A stretch of 64,000 bases of DNA from Photorhabdus khanii NC19 (GTDB lineage Bacteria; Pseudomonadota; Gammaproteobacteria; Enterobacterales; Enterobacteriaceae). Where the stretch lies: contig NZ_AYSJ01000008.1 of assembly GCF_000517265.1 (NCBI RefSeq), positions 39,869 through 103,868 on the forward strand, in the 5' to 3' direction. Shown piece after piece: positions 53,848 to 61,432 of the stretch. A program made the translations under genes and the position numbers. Under the pieces are notes generated by a model. That model did not search any database and was not told the DNA's origin. It saw only the letters and a program-made list of their open reading frames with translations. How positions within the stretch are numbered: position 1 is the stretch's first letter; every line of letters begins with the position of its first letter.

Positions 53848-54252
53848 ATGTTCGGATCAATCATCTTAGCTACCATACTAACCACAAGTTCAGCCATTAC
53901 CGAAGATACAGGTAAAAGTATTTCATCTGGATTAATGGCTGCGTCAGCAAGTTATTTGGCGCAAACCATAATGCCGCTTACTTCTGGACTGAAAAGTAAT
54001 CATAGCTATCAGACCACGGAAGCAGTTGATATGGCAAAGGCTTTGGGAAGTCTAAAAGATCTTCCTGAATTTATTTACGTCATTACTGATGTAAATGCCC
54101 ACATGGCCGATATGTGTAACCGTGTCTGGGAGCCACAATCTTTGGCCCTAACCCCATTCATTGTAGAGATGGTAGAACTGCGAAAAGCAAATGAAAATAG
54201 CGCCTACGAAAAGGTGCTATCCGAACTCAACTGCTCGCTTTTAGAAGATTAA
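53848..54252 (+). CDS. Hypothetical protein after topB
   Basis: A 134-residue protein with a hydrophobic N-terminus (MFGSIILATILTTSSAITED) that may be a signal peptide, and two cysteines (DMCNRV, ELNCSLL). It follows topB by 10 bases with GAGGA upstream, so it is the last gene of the plus-strand operon. No family recognised. Confidence 0.55.
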   Translation: MFGSIILATILTTSSAITEDTGKSISSGLMAASASYLAQTIMPLTSGLKSNHSYQTTEAVDMAKALGSLKDLPEFIYVITDVNAHMADMCNRVWEPQSLALTPFIVEMVELRKANENSAYEKVLSELNCSLLED

Positions 54253-54277
54253 AAAAAGGGGCCTGATGACCGGCCCC
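54251..54277 (-). terminator. Terminator of the nine-gene minus-strand operon
   Basis: Minus strand: GGGGCC-loop-GGCCCC followed by seven T. On the plus strand the hairpin lacks a T run but may still help end the topB operon. Confidence 0.75.
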
Positions 54278-54315
54278 TAATTTCAATTGACTAAATTTCT
54301 TTGTTGCAACTCACT

Positions 54316-54594
54316 CTAATTCACATGAATGGCGAATACTTCAACCGGGTCCGACCCAAAGTGAGGATGCGTAATAATAATCTGAGAAAAACCACGCCAA
54401 GGCCTAACTTCTATCCTGGACATGTCGCCAGCCTTTGGATAGCCACACTTAACATAGACTTCATCATAATCACGGCCTTCAAGCCTCTTTTTCCAATACT
54501 CGGTAACGAGGCGATATTCATCTGATTTTTCTCCAGACTTAATTTGATCGAAGTAAATCTTTTTTACTGGCAGATGAAGTATTCGTTTTTTCAT
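54316..54594 (-). CDS. ASCH-domain protein
   Basis: A 92-residue protein from MKKRILHLPVKKIYFDQIKS. ILHLPVK, the GEKSDEYRLVTEYWKKRL segment and the late VEVFAIHVN match ASCH (PUA-like) domains, which bind RNA or modified nucleosides. Last gene of the minus-strand operon. Starting at ATG 54592-54594, not further upstream, fits the domain limits. Confidence 0.75.
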   Translation of the reverse strand: MKKRILHLPVKKIYFDQIKSGEKSDEYRLVTEYWKKRLEGRDYDEVYVKCGYPKAGDMSRIEVRPWRGFSQIIITHPHFGSDPVEVFAIHVN

Positions 54595-54602
54595 AATCAC
54601 AC

Positions 54603-54827
54603 TTAGGGAGTAAATTTGGGGCATCGAGGCATCCGGCAAAAAACTCCTTTTTCAATTTCCGTCTCTCTTGTTTCATGAGCCAGTATAATATCCGCAATAA
54701 CACGAATATTTCCCTCGTAGTTGCAAATGGCCGCGTCCCTCATAGTATTTAAGGTATCTTGACACTTCGCTCGCCTGAATTTAACAAGCCAACTTTGCCG
54801 ATCTATCTTGTCCACACCAAATCCCAT
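54603..54827 (-). CDS. Small hypothetical protein
   Basis: A 74-residue protein (MGFGVDKIDRQSWLVKFRRA, CQDTLNTMRDAAICNYEGNI). Its ATG follows the stop of the 54828 gene with no gap (TAAATG), which suggests translational coupling. Three cysteines, no membrane segment. No family recognised. Confidence 0.5.
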   Translation of the reverse strand: MGFGVDKIDRQSWLVKFRRAKCQDTLNTMRDAAICNYEGNIRVIADIILAHETRETEIEKGVFCRMPRCPKFTP

Positions 54828-55445
54828 TTAACGAACCATGTATCCAGCTTTTTTGGCAGCAACATCAAGTTCGGCGGAAAAACTGACGTCGGACTTATCT
54901 GCCGCATTATAAAGAGCTCCACACGTAGGCCATGAGCGGCCCACCAGTTTCATAGCCAACGCATCCGCCAGCATTTCTCTGATCTGTGTTTCAGCCTCAC
55001 CAAACTCGGCCAGAGTTTCATCTATGCCAGACTCTTCCATCAGCTCGATGAGCTGCGGCTGTTTGAGCCAGATGCCTGTTTGCATTTCCAACTGGTCCCT
55101 GGCATCGGCCACCAATTGGCGTTCAAGGGTAACTCCATTCGCGGTTGTAACAACTTGCTTTGGCTGACACTTTACTTTTTTAGGCCTGGACACATCAGAG
55201 ATAACCGTCACCGGCTTTCCACGCAGTTCACGCGGCAACGGTCCACTTAGCCCCAGAACTATGCGACGAGCGTACTCATGCTCGTATGGTTTCAACCCTC
55301 GACCTTCACGGTACATCTCAGTATCCACCAGCAGATCATCGCGCTGCCTCGCATTTTTCCTGGCTTGTTCGGAAAAGACTGATTTACCTTTTCCACTTGT
55401 TCCCATAACGAACGTATGATCCCCTGCGTTGTTATCAAAAAACAT
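54828..55445 (-). CDS. Conserved protein with an N-terminal P-loop
   Basis: A 205-residue protein with a Walker A-like GTSGKGKSV at residues 15-23, right after MFFDNNAGDHTFV. The rest (RREGLKPYEHEYARRIVLG, WLKQPQLIELMEESGIDETL) shows no Walker B by eye. The P-loop is close to VirB4/TraG-type spelling, but the protein is too short for such an ATPase. GGAG before the start. IncA/C operon member; function unknown. Confidence 0.6.
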   Translation of the reverse strand: MFFDNNAGDHTFVMGTSGKGKSVFSEQARKNARQRDDLLVDTEMYREGRGLKPYEHEYARRIVLGLSGPLPRELRGKPVTVISDVSRPKKVKCQPKQVVTTANGVTLERQLVADARDQLEMQTGIWLKQPQLIELMEESGIDETLAEFGEAETQIREMLADALAMKLVGRSWPTCGALYNAADKSDVSFSAELDVAAKKAGYMVR

Positions 55446-55505
55446 AGTGTCTCCTACTTGTATAAATTTATGATCTTCTCGTTCAAATAGCTGGTGGCTT
55501 GATTG

Positions 55506-56159
55506 TTACGCCCACCGATACTCTGGGCCACGAATTCTGTTCGGGCCGCTTTCCCCTTTGCCATTGGCGATGCCCCCTTCATTTTCCACTGAACCCAACT
55601 TACTCAGTATTTCTGCTTTTGTAGCGCGATGGCCGCGCATTAGAAGAGCATCCAGCAGGTAGCCAGTGAACACCTCTTTACTTGGCATACGGTCAAGCAA
55701 TTCAACATACTGCTCGTCTGTAAGGTTGTGGATCTCACAATACTTTTCCACCGCCTTTTCATAGGCTTCATTGTAGCCATGAGTAGAAACCCGGAAAGCA
55801 ATATCCCCATTGCCGTAACCTGGCTTTGTGACGAGAAAGCAAGGTGTAAAGTAGGTTGTCTTCCCCCCCATCCGACTCCTGTTCTCGATACCGATATAAG
55901 CTCTCAACCCCTCTGCAATGATGTTTGGCCCGGAGTTACGCCGCCGCTTACAAGTCTTATTCTGGCGCTTAACCTTTTCTGCCTCATCTTCCCACTTTCG
56001 GTCTAAGCTGTAGGCCAGCCGATGAGCCGTTGCGTAGGAATACTCTCTCAAGGAGAAGTATTCCTGCCTGTAATCATCCGCGACCCCAATTGTTCGAGCG
56101 ACACGGAAACCGACAAAACCGGCGTCATGGGTTCCCTCGCCATAGTAAATGACTGCCAT
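55506..56159 (-). CDS. Conserved operon protein
   Basis: A 217-residue protein (MAVIYYGEGTHDAGFVGFRV, then basic VKRQNKTCKRRRNSGPNI, FLVTKPGYGNGDIAFRVSTH). The basic central segment hints at nucleic-acid contact. Its ATG shares bases with the stop of the 56159 gene (TAATG). No family recognised. Confidence 0.55.
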   Translation of the reverse strand: MAVIYYGEGTHDAGFVGFRVARTIGVADDYRQEYFSLREYSYATAHRLAYSLDRKWEDEAEKVKRQNKTCKRRRNSGPNIIAEGLRAYIGIENRSRMGGKTTYFTPCFLVTKPGYGNGDIAFRVSTHGYNEAYEKAVEKYCEIHNLTDEQYVELLDRMPSKEVFTGYLLDALLMRGHRATKAEILSKLGSVENEGGIANGKGESGPNRIRGPEYRWA

Positions 56160-56734
56160 TATCTACCTTCCTTACTTCTGATACCGTGCTGTACCACGGT
56201 ATGGCGACCGCAATTAACATTCAGGTGGTCCCTAACTGCGGCCATAACCGCCGAATGCAATCTGTAATCCACACTTTGCCCAAGCGTTTCTGTTGCTTGT
56301 TCTTTTGCCATCCACGACACATCAAAGCTCTCAGGAATCGACATCAGCTCTTGAACCAAATCGACCGATGGCTTGTAAATGCGTCCGCCGTCTTGGATGT
56401 ACACAGCGTCTTTTACCCCACGGTCCTGAGACTTGAGAATGGTCGGGCAACTGACACTTTCTCTCGTCAAGAATGCTGGCATCCTACGAGATGTTGACTC
56501 TCTGGCCTTAATTGACTTTAACCCTGTCACGTCAGTGCAATCTCCGAGGTGCTTCTCGATCACCGGCCACAGCCGTCCACCAGCTCTCTTCTGATGTTTC
56601 GGTGGAACGAATCCGGGGAATACCGACGCCACCATGTAATAGCGCTCTCGTCCCTGGTAAGCCCCGAAATCAAGACCGTTCAAAACCATCTCAGTAAGGA
56701 AGTACCCCATACGCCGCAGAGTGACGCCCATCAT
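56159..56734 (-). pseudogene. C-terminal half of a cytosine-C5 methyltransferase-like gene
   Basis: A 191-residue frame. LRRMGYFLTEMVLNGLDFGA then YQGRERYYMVASVFPGF matches motif VIII (Q-x-R-x-R) and its lead-in. GQSVDYRLHSAVMAAVRDHL resembles motif X. Motifs IV (Pro-Cys) and VI (Glu-Asn-Val), which carry catalysis, are absent. The ATGATG start overlaps the stop of the 56731 gene, in a different frame. I read the pair as one gene split by a deletion plus frameshift, although a coupled two-gene arrangement is not excluded. Confidence 0.5.
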
Positions 56735-57357
56735 CGCCCCAGCTCCAAATGATGAATGTCTTCATTAAGCAAGATACGCGGGGAGCTGTTCACCAGCGTG
56801 TTGAGCGCATGTACTTCACTCAAATTCCGACCAGAGGCCTTGTCTCTGGCTTCGACTGGGCGGTGCTCCAGCACAATCTCAGCTTTCCAGCCAAGCGCCT
56901 CCATTACATGAATATCGACCCCACCAGTCAATGCCACAAAAGCACGGAAAGGGCTGGTTTTTCTGAATCGATCAGCAATAGCAAAAGCTCTGTTTGCTAC
57001 AGGAGTGAAAATAACCCGGCCTTTCCGCATTTCGACGTGGAAACGCTCTGTATAACGAGGGAAGCTCTTATCTATGAGCCCTTGCCCTGAAAACTCAATG
57101 ACGGTTTCCAGCGGGTTATTGGAGCGACTCTTTGGCTGATACCGACGCTGATAAACTAGGTGTGTCTGTAGCTCATCAGACGCTGGTATCACCGAAAAAC
57201 CGCCCATACTCTCCCCAGTTTCAACGGCGATGCCCATACCTGGCTTGAACCCCATAACATCCAAAAAGTTGGACGAAACCCTAACCTTGCGTTTATCGCC
57301 TACTCGATTGAACGCAAGTTGTTTGGTTACTACGGAAGGGGAGACGATCGGTAACAT
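56731..57357 (-). pseudogene. N-terminal half of a cytosine-C5 methyltransferase-like gene
   Basis: A 208-residue frame. An N-terminal basic domain (KRKVRVSSNFLDVMGF, VYQRRYQPKSRSNNP) is followed by a SAM-binding region: FRAFVALTGGVDIHVMEALG (motif I-like) and AEIVLEHRPVEARD (motif II-like), ending LLNEDIHHLELGR just where the Pro-Cys motif should follow. Its TGA overlaps the start of the 56159 frame. The order fits the front of one methyltransferase with the next frame as its back. Confidence 0.5.
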
Positions 57358-57360
57358 TGG

Positions 57361-57864
57361 TCAACCTCTTTTCTTTTTGTTTTGTTCGCGCTTCACCATT
57401 GAGCCAGCAGCTTTCAGAAGTCTCTGGTTCTCCGTCAGCTCCTCTTGAAGTTGTTGAGTATCCTCTTCTGTCTGTGGCTTTTTCAGCTCGCTCTCGCAAT
57501 ATTGGACTTCTTCCTGCAAGCTGGCTTTCGCAAATTTGAGTGCCGCCAACCGTGTCGTGTAGACACCAAACGGCAATTCGCCACCTTCCCTGAATTGCTT
57601 CAAACACCAACTCGGTATAGATGGCAACCAACCAAAATCCCCGTTCATTCTGGATCTCTTTCCCCAGGTAACACCATCTACCTTTTGGGCCAGATTGACG
57701 TAGCGCTGATCGCTGGTTGAGTTACGTTTTTTCTGAATGGACCGAACTATCCACTGAGTAACTTCGACCTTTGCTTTATCGTCATCAGAAATGTAATAAA
57801 TGGCTGCATACAAAACAGCGTCTTTCCGAATTACTGATGGTGGGTATGCCTGCGCTTTCATCAT
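57361..57864 (-). CDS. Hypothetical coiled-coil protein
   Basis: A 167-residue protein. The N-terminal part (DAVLYAAIYYISDDDKAKVE, WGKRSRMNGDFGWLPSIPSW) is globular. The last 60 residues are a charged coiled coil (LQEEVQYCESELKKPQTEED, QLQEELTENQRLLKAAG) ending KKKRG. It abuts the 56731 gene by 3 bases and overlaps the gene upstream of it by 4 (ATGA). Operon member of unknown role. Confidence 0.6.
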   Translation of the reverse strand: MMKAQAYPPSVIRKDAVLYAAIYYISDDDKAKVEVTQWIVRSIQKKRNSTSDQRYVNLAQKVDGVTWGKRSRMNGDFGWLPSIPSWCLKQFREGGELPFGVYTTRLAALKFAKASLQEEVQYCESELKKPQTEEDTQQLQEELTENQRLLKAAGSMVKREQNKKKRG

Positions 57865-58139
57865 TGAGCTTGTTTTCGTTCATTTTCGTCCTCGGTGATC
57901 AGTTCGATAAATTCAATGGAGTCCATGCTTACATGACTGATAGTAGCTTTCAGGCCACAGCAGTCGCATGGTTCTAAGGTCAGCCCTGAGCCCTTGGGAG
58001 ACTGATGCGTGACCGTTGCCACAGCCCCTAGAGGAATCAATCCCCAGCCGTTTTTCAGTACCCGAGTAGTTCTGACCAGCCGACCTTTGTACTCTCGTTT
58101 CAGTTTCGGATGCGGCACTACCGCATATCGCTTACTCAT
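57861..58139 (-). CDS. Small conserved operon protein
   Basis: A 92-residue protein from MSKRYAVVPHPKLKREYKGR (ATG 58137-58139), with a KOW-like small beta domain (GRLVRTTRVLKNGWGLIPLG, VATVTHQSPKG) and a CDCC pair. Start and stop overlap both neighbours, so it is translationally coupled. Function unknown; the fold suggests RNA or protein binding. Confidence 0.6.
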   Translation of the reverse strand: MSKRYAVVPHPKLKREYKGRLVRTTRVLKNGWGLIPLGAVATVTHQSPKGSGLTLEPCDCCGLKATISHVSMDSIEFIELITEDENERKQAQ

Positions 58140-58509
58140 TTCCGTCCCCTTGTACCATAGGCTCGACAACCAGCGCTTGAGCTTCGTCCCAGTCGGACAC
58201 CTTTGCATCACCAAACGCAAAGGCAATTCGCATAGCCACTGTCGGCCTGCCTATTTTCATCAAGTAAGCCGCAGCACCGGCACACATCGACTCTTGTCCC
58301 GATGGCGCATAGTTACCATCTTCATCCCATTCACCACCTGACTTTGAATGCACGGTCTTGTGGCAATGAAACGTCGTCATGTCGTTTTCAACAATGTCGT
58401 TGATGATGCCTTCTAATCGTCCAGGGGTAAGCTCGATAGCCCCCTCCTTCCGGAATGGACAGTTGGCGCAAGGTTTCTTCAAACGGAGATGATTTGCTTG
58501 CTTTGGCAT
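58132..58509 (-). CDS. DUF6283-like cysteine-rich protein, first gene of the operon
   Basis: A 125-residue protein from MPKQANHLRLKKPCANCPFR. CANCPFRKEGAIELTPGRLE, TTFHCHKTVH and ESMCAGAAAYLMK give a four-Cys/His set that may bind zinc or an iron-sulfur cluster, typical of DUF6283 plasmid and phage proteins. Preceded by a good sigma-70 promoter at 58,544-58,571. It opens the nine-gene operon reading to 54,316. Confidence 0.7.
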   Translation of the reverse strand: MPKQANHLRLKKPCANCPFRKEGAIELTPGRLEGIINDIVENDMTTFHCHKTVHSKSGGEWDEDGNYAPSGQESMCAGAAAYLMKIGRPTVAMRIAFAFGDAKVSDWDEAQALVVEPMVQGDGNE

Positions 58510-58543
58510 ACACACCACTTTCACAGGATCATTTTATGATTCT

Positions 58544-58571
58544 ATGATATAGCCATATTCCGTGTAGTCAA
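58544..58571 (-). promoter_or_regulatory. Sigma-70 promoter of the nine-gene operon
   Basis: Minus strand: TTGACT (58566-58571) and TATCAT (58544-58549) with a 16-base spacer, 35 bases before the ATG. Confidence 0.6.
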
Positions 58572-58609
58572 TATCTCACTAACAATTACTTTCAATAGGA
58601 CGCCGACAC

Positions 58610-58622
58610 GCCCATTTTGGGA
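58610..58622. promoter_or_regulatory. AcaCD-like box
   Basis: GCCCATTTTGGGA, about 40 bases upstream of the minus-strand promoter. Same core as 43027-43039, and in both places a CTTTCACATGTGAAAG palindrome lies some 50 bases further. Confidence 0.45.
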
Positions 58623-58675
58623 AGAAGAACAAGTTATTTGGAGGTAGGGCTCACGCTAGATTGGGGATGTGAATA

Positions 58676-58691
58676 CTTTCACATGTGAAAG
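58676..58691. promoter_or_regulatory. 16-bp palindrome, copy 2
   Basis: CTTTCACATGTGAAAG, between divergent promoters. Confidence 0.6.
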
Positions 58692-58732
58692 CTCATCATT
58701 CTTAGTATCGTTTTATTGTCTATTGATATTAT

Positions 58733-58757
58733 TTTATGATGCTATAATAATCATAAA
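58733..58757 (+). promoter_or_regulatory. Promoter -10 inside an inverted repeat
   Basis: TTTATGAT and ATCATAAA (8 perfect pairs) enclose TATAAT at 58743-58748. A repressor bound here would block the promoter of the 58829 gene. Confidence 0.55.
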
Positions 58758-58828
58758 TAAGGGCCGCATCGCTCTTCGACCTTCGTTGCAGCCCTTACAA
58801 CACAATCAAGCAAATAAGGAGCTTTGTT

Positions 58829-58972
58829 ATGCTGCAAGGCAATTTTAACACGAATAAGCGCATCCCGCTCGTGGCGTTCATGAAATGGCCGTTGGCGAAA
58901 CGTCAGGACTTCATAGACCGGGAAATGTCCGGGTGTCCTGACTTTATCAAGACGTCTTTACTTCGGCACTAA
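58829..58972 (+). CDS. Small basic protein
   Basis: A 47-residue peptide: MLQGNFNTNKRIPLVAFMKW, PLAKRQDFIDREMSGCPDF, IKTSLLRH. It has a strong AAGGAG ribosome site, its own promoter with an operator-like repeat, and a terminator just after. Basic and soluble. Unknown function, but the signals argue that it is a real, regulated gene. Confidence 0.6.
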   Translation: MLQGNFNTNKRIPLVAFMKWPLAKRQDFIDREMSGCPDFIKTSLLRH

Positions 58973-58988
58973 GGCGATCAGGAAAGCA

Positions 58989-59014
58989 AAGAACCTCGCT
59001 TCGGCGGGGTTCTT
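58989..59014 (+). terminator. Terminator after the 58829 gene
   Basis: AAGAACCTCGC-TTCG-GCGGGGTTCTT (one bulge/mismatch), then CGTTT. Confidence 0.65.
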
Positions 59015-59059
59015 CGTTTCTACCTATTGAATGTTTCGTCAGAACAAACTGGAGCGCTT

Positions 59060-59695
59060 ATGTCACCAGAAACACAGCAACTTACATCCAAGGCTTTATC
59101 TCTCATTGAGCAGTCCCGTTACCGAATGGGCACTTCTCGGTTTGTTGAGGCCTTTATCGACCAATGGGCTTATTTGCAGACTGGCCTATATCCAGCCAAG
59201 GAGGAGATCCCGGAGGAACTACAGACGGTCGCCTTCGAGCTTTCCCATGTCCTGTCTACGGCAATGAAGCGTGATCCCACCAGCGATGTTCTTGGCTACG
59301 TCCTGAGCATGTCTGGCTTCCACAAGAAAGGCACCAACTACTTCCCCACCCCTCCAGAGATTGGCCGCTTGCTGTCACTCATTGTTGGCTCACAGTCTTC
59401 GGCAGACTTCTATGAGCCTTGCTGTGGCTCTGGCGTCAACGCCATTCACTGGATGGAAAACCTGATCGAGAACAAAGGCCCAGAGGCCTTGGCCGAAACC
59501 TCAATCTACCTGGAAGACATTGATCCATTAATGGTGAAGTGCTGTATGCTCCAGCTCTTCCATTATTTCGAGTCCCGTGATGCCACGCCAAAAACGCTGA
59601 GTATCGTCGGCATCGACACCCTAAGCAGACGAACCAAGAATATCGCCTACTTCGCTGAGAAAACTCCAGCATCCGCCTCCACCGTGGCCGCATAA
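59060..59695 (+). CDS. N6-adenine methyltransferase-like protein lacking the catalytic motif
   Basis: A 211-residue protein from MSPETQQLTSKALSLIEQSR. The SAM-binding loop is clear (SADFYEPCCGSGVNAIHWME), with an acidic motif after it (TSIYLEDIDPLMVKCCMLQL) as in type I-like M subunits. The NPPY/F catalytic motif is not found, and the protein stops soon after TLSIVGIDTLSRRTKN, where it should appear. It may be a truncated or repurposed methyltransferase. A start at 59027 is possible; 59060 is preferred for its GGAG site. Confidence 0.6.
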   Translation: MSPETQQLTSKALSLIEQSRYRMGTSRFVEAFIDQWAYLQTGLYPAKEEIPEELQTVAFELSHVLSTAMKRDPTSDVLGYVLSMSGFHKKGTNYFPTPPEIGRLLSLIVGSQSSADFYEPCCGSGVNAIHWMENLIENKGPEALAETSIYLEDIDPLMVKCCMLQLFHYFESRDATPKTLSIVGIDTLSRRTKNIAYFAEKTPASASTVAA

Positions 59696-59701
59696 AAATC
59701 T

Positions 59702-59877
59702 ATGGTCACCCCCGTTTTTGCAAACACAAATTTTGATGTATGATGGGCTTGCTTAAATCTATTCGGCATCTAATGCTTGCCTAAATCAATACCAATAAGG
59801 GTTATATTATTCATGATGGCCTCTTCCCAAAGAAAAACACCCTGTCAGCATACCGCTCACAGGGTGGGGGTGACCAT
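59702..59877 (-). mobile_element. Internally deleted IS110-like mini-element
   Basis: ATGGTCACCCCC (59702-59713) and GGGGGTGACCAT (59866-59877) are perfect 12-base inverted ends. From the ATG at 59812-59814 the minus strand reads MNNITLIGIDLGKH, the classic start of an IS110-family transposase, then a stop. Everything else of the roughly 1 kb gene is gone. Confidence 0.6.
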
Positions 59878-59884
59878 CTCATTA

Positions 59885-59906
59885 ACCCGCCATCAGGCGG
59901 GTTTTC
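59885..59906 (+). terminator. Hairpin terminator
   Basis: ACCCGCC-ATCA-GGCGGGT followed by TTT; it lies between the methyltransferase-like gene and the converging parA operon. Confidence 0.6.
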
Positions 59907-59932
59907 CATTCAATGCTCTGCTCTATGGCACC

Positions 59933-60205
59933 TTACAGCTTTCCGTACCGGTTCAAAAACGAAGACCTGTCTAAGATCCCCCAATCTGTCAGCATGTAGT
60001 AGCCGGTGGCACCCCGTTCGCCGGTTGACTCCCTGACGAATAAAATGTTCATTCCGAACTCATCACGCAAAGCAGCCAACTGCCTCTTGATTGTTGATTC
60101 AGGAATATTTGTCGCCTTGTGAAGGTCCTGGAGACTTGGTTTCTCCGTTTTAGACAGGGCATTCACCAAAGCAAATTTTCTCTTCATGTCCTGTGAGATC
60201 TTCAT
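59933..60205 (-). CDS. Winged-helix protein, third gene of the parA operon
   Basis: A 90-residue protein from MKISQDMKRKFALVNALSKT. The helix-turn-helix is KPSLQDLHKATNIPESTIKR and a wing follows (FVRESTGERGATGYYMLTDW). IncC plasmids have a third gene after parA-parB (often called 053) needed for stable maintenance, and this gene sits in that place. A link to 053 is by position and size. Confidence 0.65.
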   Translation of the reverse strand: MKISQDMKRKFALVNALSKTEKPSLQDLHKATNIPESTIKRQLAALRDEFGMNILFVRESTGERGATGYYMLTDWGILDRSSFLNRYGKL

Positions 60206-60253
60206 ATTCACCTGTTCTTGACAGGCCCACCCTTTTTGGCTGGGCCTCCTTTG

Positions 60254-61429
60254 TTAGCCTTCGACACTAAGGAGTTCAATGTCTGACACAGGCACATGAA
60301 CATGCTTTTCCTTTCCTTCACTATCGAGCGTTTTGACCCAGACAGTAGATGGAACCAGAGCAACACGGTCTGTCATGATGACTCCGCGTTTAGTTTCACC
60401 GTCCAGGTTAACGTTGACAGCAATAACCAAACTGTCGGCTCGGACATTCTTCCACTCTTTGTCCTTCGGCAGAGGAGGAAGAGCATCACCCCCTTCATCA
60501 TCTTTGTTCTTTCCGCTGTTAATAGGCTGCTGGACTGGCTCTTTGTCCTCTTCATCGCGCAAAGGGTCCAAATCATCGTCATTCAGTCCATCATGGTCTG
60601 AACCATCTTCCAACCCCTTCTGGTTATGGTTCTGCTCGGCATTACCCAGTTGTTCCTCCGTACCATTCCCGTTTGAGTTTAGGGTTTGGTCATCGGTATT
60701 TCCATCACCAGGCTCGTCATTGTTGCCGGAGCCAGTCAGAGGGCCTTTTTCCATTTCTTCTTTGATGCGCTTGGCATCATTCAGAAGCTCACGACTTTGT
60801 TTCCGGGTGATCCCGTCAGACATAGCCACAGCACAGACGGCCCGGCAGCGTTCTTCGTTCATGTCGAACAAAAGACGAAGATTATTCAGGGTTTCTGTGT
60901 CAGAACATATTTCATTATCGTACAACTCGCGCACACAGTCAGGTAGCTTTAGCAATGACAAATGCGTAGATACGAAAGTGATGTTTTTCCCGAGGCGATC
61001 AGCAATGTCTTTTTGCTTCCAACCGTCTTCGATAAACAGATTCAATGCCTCGGCTATTTCTACCGGCGTTAGGTCATCTCTTTGGATGTTTTCGATCAAC
61101 TCACCAGCAGTTTCGTCCAGATTATTCTGGACCTTATCATTGACAACTAGGTCGATAGTATCAATACCAGCATGTTTACATGCTCTCCAACGACGCTCCC
61201 CCTTCTGGATGACGAACTTTCCTTCCTCATTCTTCGGGAACACGATGATAGGAGACTGCTGCCCCTCGGTCAGCATAGTCGCTGCCAACTCTTCAATGTT
61301 ACGGAAGCGCTTACGCACCTGAACTTTGGAAACAACGTCGTCAACTGGCACTGTAAGAACTTCTTTACCTTTCTTGCCTTTGGCGGCTTTAGCAAGATCC
61401 GACAGGCCTCTCAAATTATTTAATGCCAT
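60254..61429 (-). CDS. parB: Partition protein ParB
   Basis: A 391-residue ParB-family protein. Motifs: QVRKRFRNIEELAATMLTEG, SPIIVFPKNEEGKFVIQKGE and RRWRACKHAGI (ParB CTPase box), LIENIQRDDLTPVEIAEAL, and a helix-turn-helix QKDIADRLGKNITFVSTHLS. A long acidic Asn/Asp-rich linker precedes the C-terminal domain. It binds parS and works with ParA. The start lies 3 bases after parA. Intact. Confidence 0.9.
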   Translation of the reverse strand: MALNNLRGLSDLAKAAKGKKGKEVLTVPVDDVVSKVQVRKRFRNIEELAATMLTEGQQSPIIVFPKNEEGKFVIQKGERRWRACKHAGIDTIDLVVNDKVQNNLDETAGELIENIQRDDLTPVEIAEALNLFIEDGWKQKDIADRLGKNITFVSTHLSLLKLPDCVRELYDNEICSDTETLNNLRLLFDMNEERCRAVCAVAMSDGITRKQSRELLNDAKRIKEEMEKGPLTGSGNNDEPGDGNTDDQTLNSNGNGTEEQLGNAEQNHNQKGLEDGSDHDGLNDDDLDPLRDEEDKEPVQQPINSGKNKDDEGGDALPPLPKDKEWKNVRADSLVIAVNVNLDGETKRGVIMTDRVALVPSTVWVKTLDSEGKEKHVHVPVSDIELLSVEG

Positions 61430-61432
61430 CGT

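Noticed and set aside
54828..55445. Conjugative ATPase (VirB4/TraG) by its P-loop
   Set aside because: Only the P-loop is present; at 205 residues, with no Walker B or other motifs, it is too short.
59777..59974. 65-codon plus frame near 59.8 kb
   Set aside because: It is antisense to the IS110-like start and crosses a terminator hairpin.
60333..61322. 329-codon plus frame opposite parB
   Set aside because: Serine/Phe-rich antisense reading of parB with no independent evidence.
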